Assembly (NCBI GenBank): GCA_038244055.1
Contig: JBBRTW010000195.1
Location: 1-12,425, forward strand
Length of the DNA stretch: 12,425 nt
Direction of reading: 5' to 3'
From: DASPKW01 sp038244055
GTDB taxonomy: Bacteria; Planctomycetota; Phycisphaerae; Tepidisphaerales; Tepidisphaeraceae
In this document: in pieces, positions 12,220 through 12,425 of the stretch
Layout of the letters: each line of letters starts with the position of its first letter
How positions within the stretch are numbered: the first letter of the stretch is position 1
Translations under genes and position numbers: made by a program
Notes under the pieces: generated by a model
Database searches by the model: none
What the model was told of the DNA's origin: nothing
Seen by the model: the letters and a program-made list of their open reading frames with translations, nothing else

Positions 12220-12425
12220 ATGAGCGCCTTGAAGAACACCCCGGCCGGTGCCATCGGCCGCAATTTAATCGTAATCGCTACTATCACATTAACAATCGGC
12301 CTGATGAGCCGCTCCGCGATCGCGGTCAAAAGCGAAAACGGAATTTCGCTGCTCGACGGCGCAGGCCCCAGTGGCGGCGACGGGACCGGAGGCACAGGCG
12401 GCACCGGCACCACGGGCACCACGGG
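12220..12425 (+). CDS. Secreted Gly/Thr-rich protein, N-terminal part (partial)
   Basis: Only the first 68 codons are in the window. The ATG at 12220 has AGGAG 7 nt upstream. Residues 1-33 look like a signal peptide: MSALKNTPAGAIGRNL, then IVIATITLTIGLM, and SRSAIA before the likely cleavage site. The mature part begins VKSENGISLLDGAGPSGGDG and passes into a Gly/Thr-rich repeat (GTGGTGGTGTTG) that runs off the end. Such segments are found as linkers or repeats in secreted, surface or fibrous proteins; no domain is visible, so I assign no function. It is preceded by a three-hairpin leader, which suggests post-transcriptional control. The simple DNA repeat here (GGCACCGGCACCACGGGCACC) may vary in length between strains. 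It does not appear in an ORF call made from complete frames because the gene has no stop inside the window. Confidence 0.7.
   Translation, partial: MSALKNTPAGAIGRNLIVIATITLTIGLMSRSAIAVKSENGISLLDGAGPSGGDGTGGTGGTGTTGTT

Overview
The window looks like a GC-rich chromosomal segment from a planctomycete, probably of the Phycisphaerae (inference). The reasons are a PEP-CTERM exported protein, a short membrane protein ending in the CMRCGYDLR...CPEC zinc ribbon common in that phylum, a fused redoxin, heme-binding and copper monooxygenase protein of a type frequent there, and secreted proteins with TRPxPATQP-type linkers. No rRNA, tRNA, CRISPR array, integrase or transposase gene was seen.

Layout. 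(1) 1-483 is the 3' end of a UvrD/PcrA helicase gene on +. It converges on (2) a run of - strand genes: a two-helix zinc-ribbon membrane protein (654-989), an exported cupredoxin-like protein (1098-1943), a PEP-CTERM protein (2231-3079), a large redoxin/cytochrome/Cu(II) monooxygenase (3333-5225) and a small lipoprotein (5510-5857). (3) A divergent promoter region leads into + strand genes: an exported protein of a family I do not recognise (6035-7417) and a compact sulfite-oxidase-fold molybdoenzyme (7438-8067). (4) Two - strand genes follow: an AT-richer orphan lipoprotein (8190-8747) and a membrane-anchored PQQ-type beta-propeller (8835-10601). (5) Another + stretch holds a second member of the unknown family (10775-11887), then about 330 nt of noncoding DNA rich in stem-loops, then the start of a secreted Gly/Thr-rich protein that runs off the end (12220-12425).

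Most of the products are predicted to be exported: two predicted lipoproteins, two signal-peptide copper-type proteins, a PEP-CTERM protein, two exported paralogs, a membrane-tethered propeller and a secreted Gly/Thr-rich protein. A shared envelope or periplasmic redox theme (cupredoxin, copper monooxygenase, heme site, molybdoenzyme, propeller) is plausible, but most gaps are large and promoters appear separate, so this is a neighbourhood rather than one operon.

The most unusual signals are these: a pair of homologous, undescribed exported proteins with HEAT-like helical segments; simple-sequence or palindromic repeats that start within about 25 nt after the stop codon of six different genes; a compound palindromic REP-like element at 2106-2208; a leader with three hairpins in series before the last gene; a palindrome that forms part of a signal peptide; and two genes with TANNNT hexamers 7-8 nt before the ATG and no Shine-Dalgarno sequence, as expected for leaderless mRNAs.
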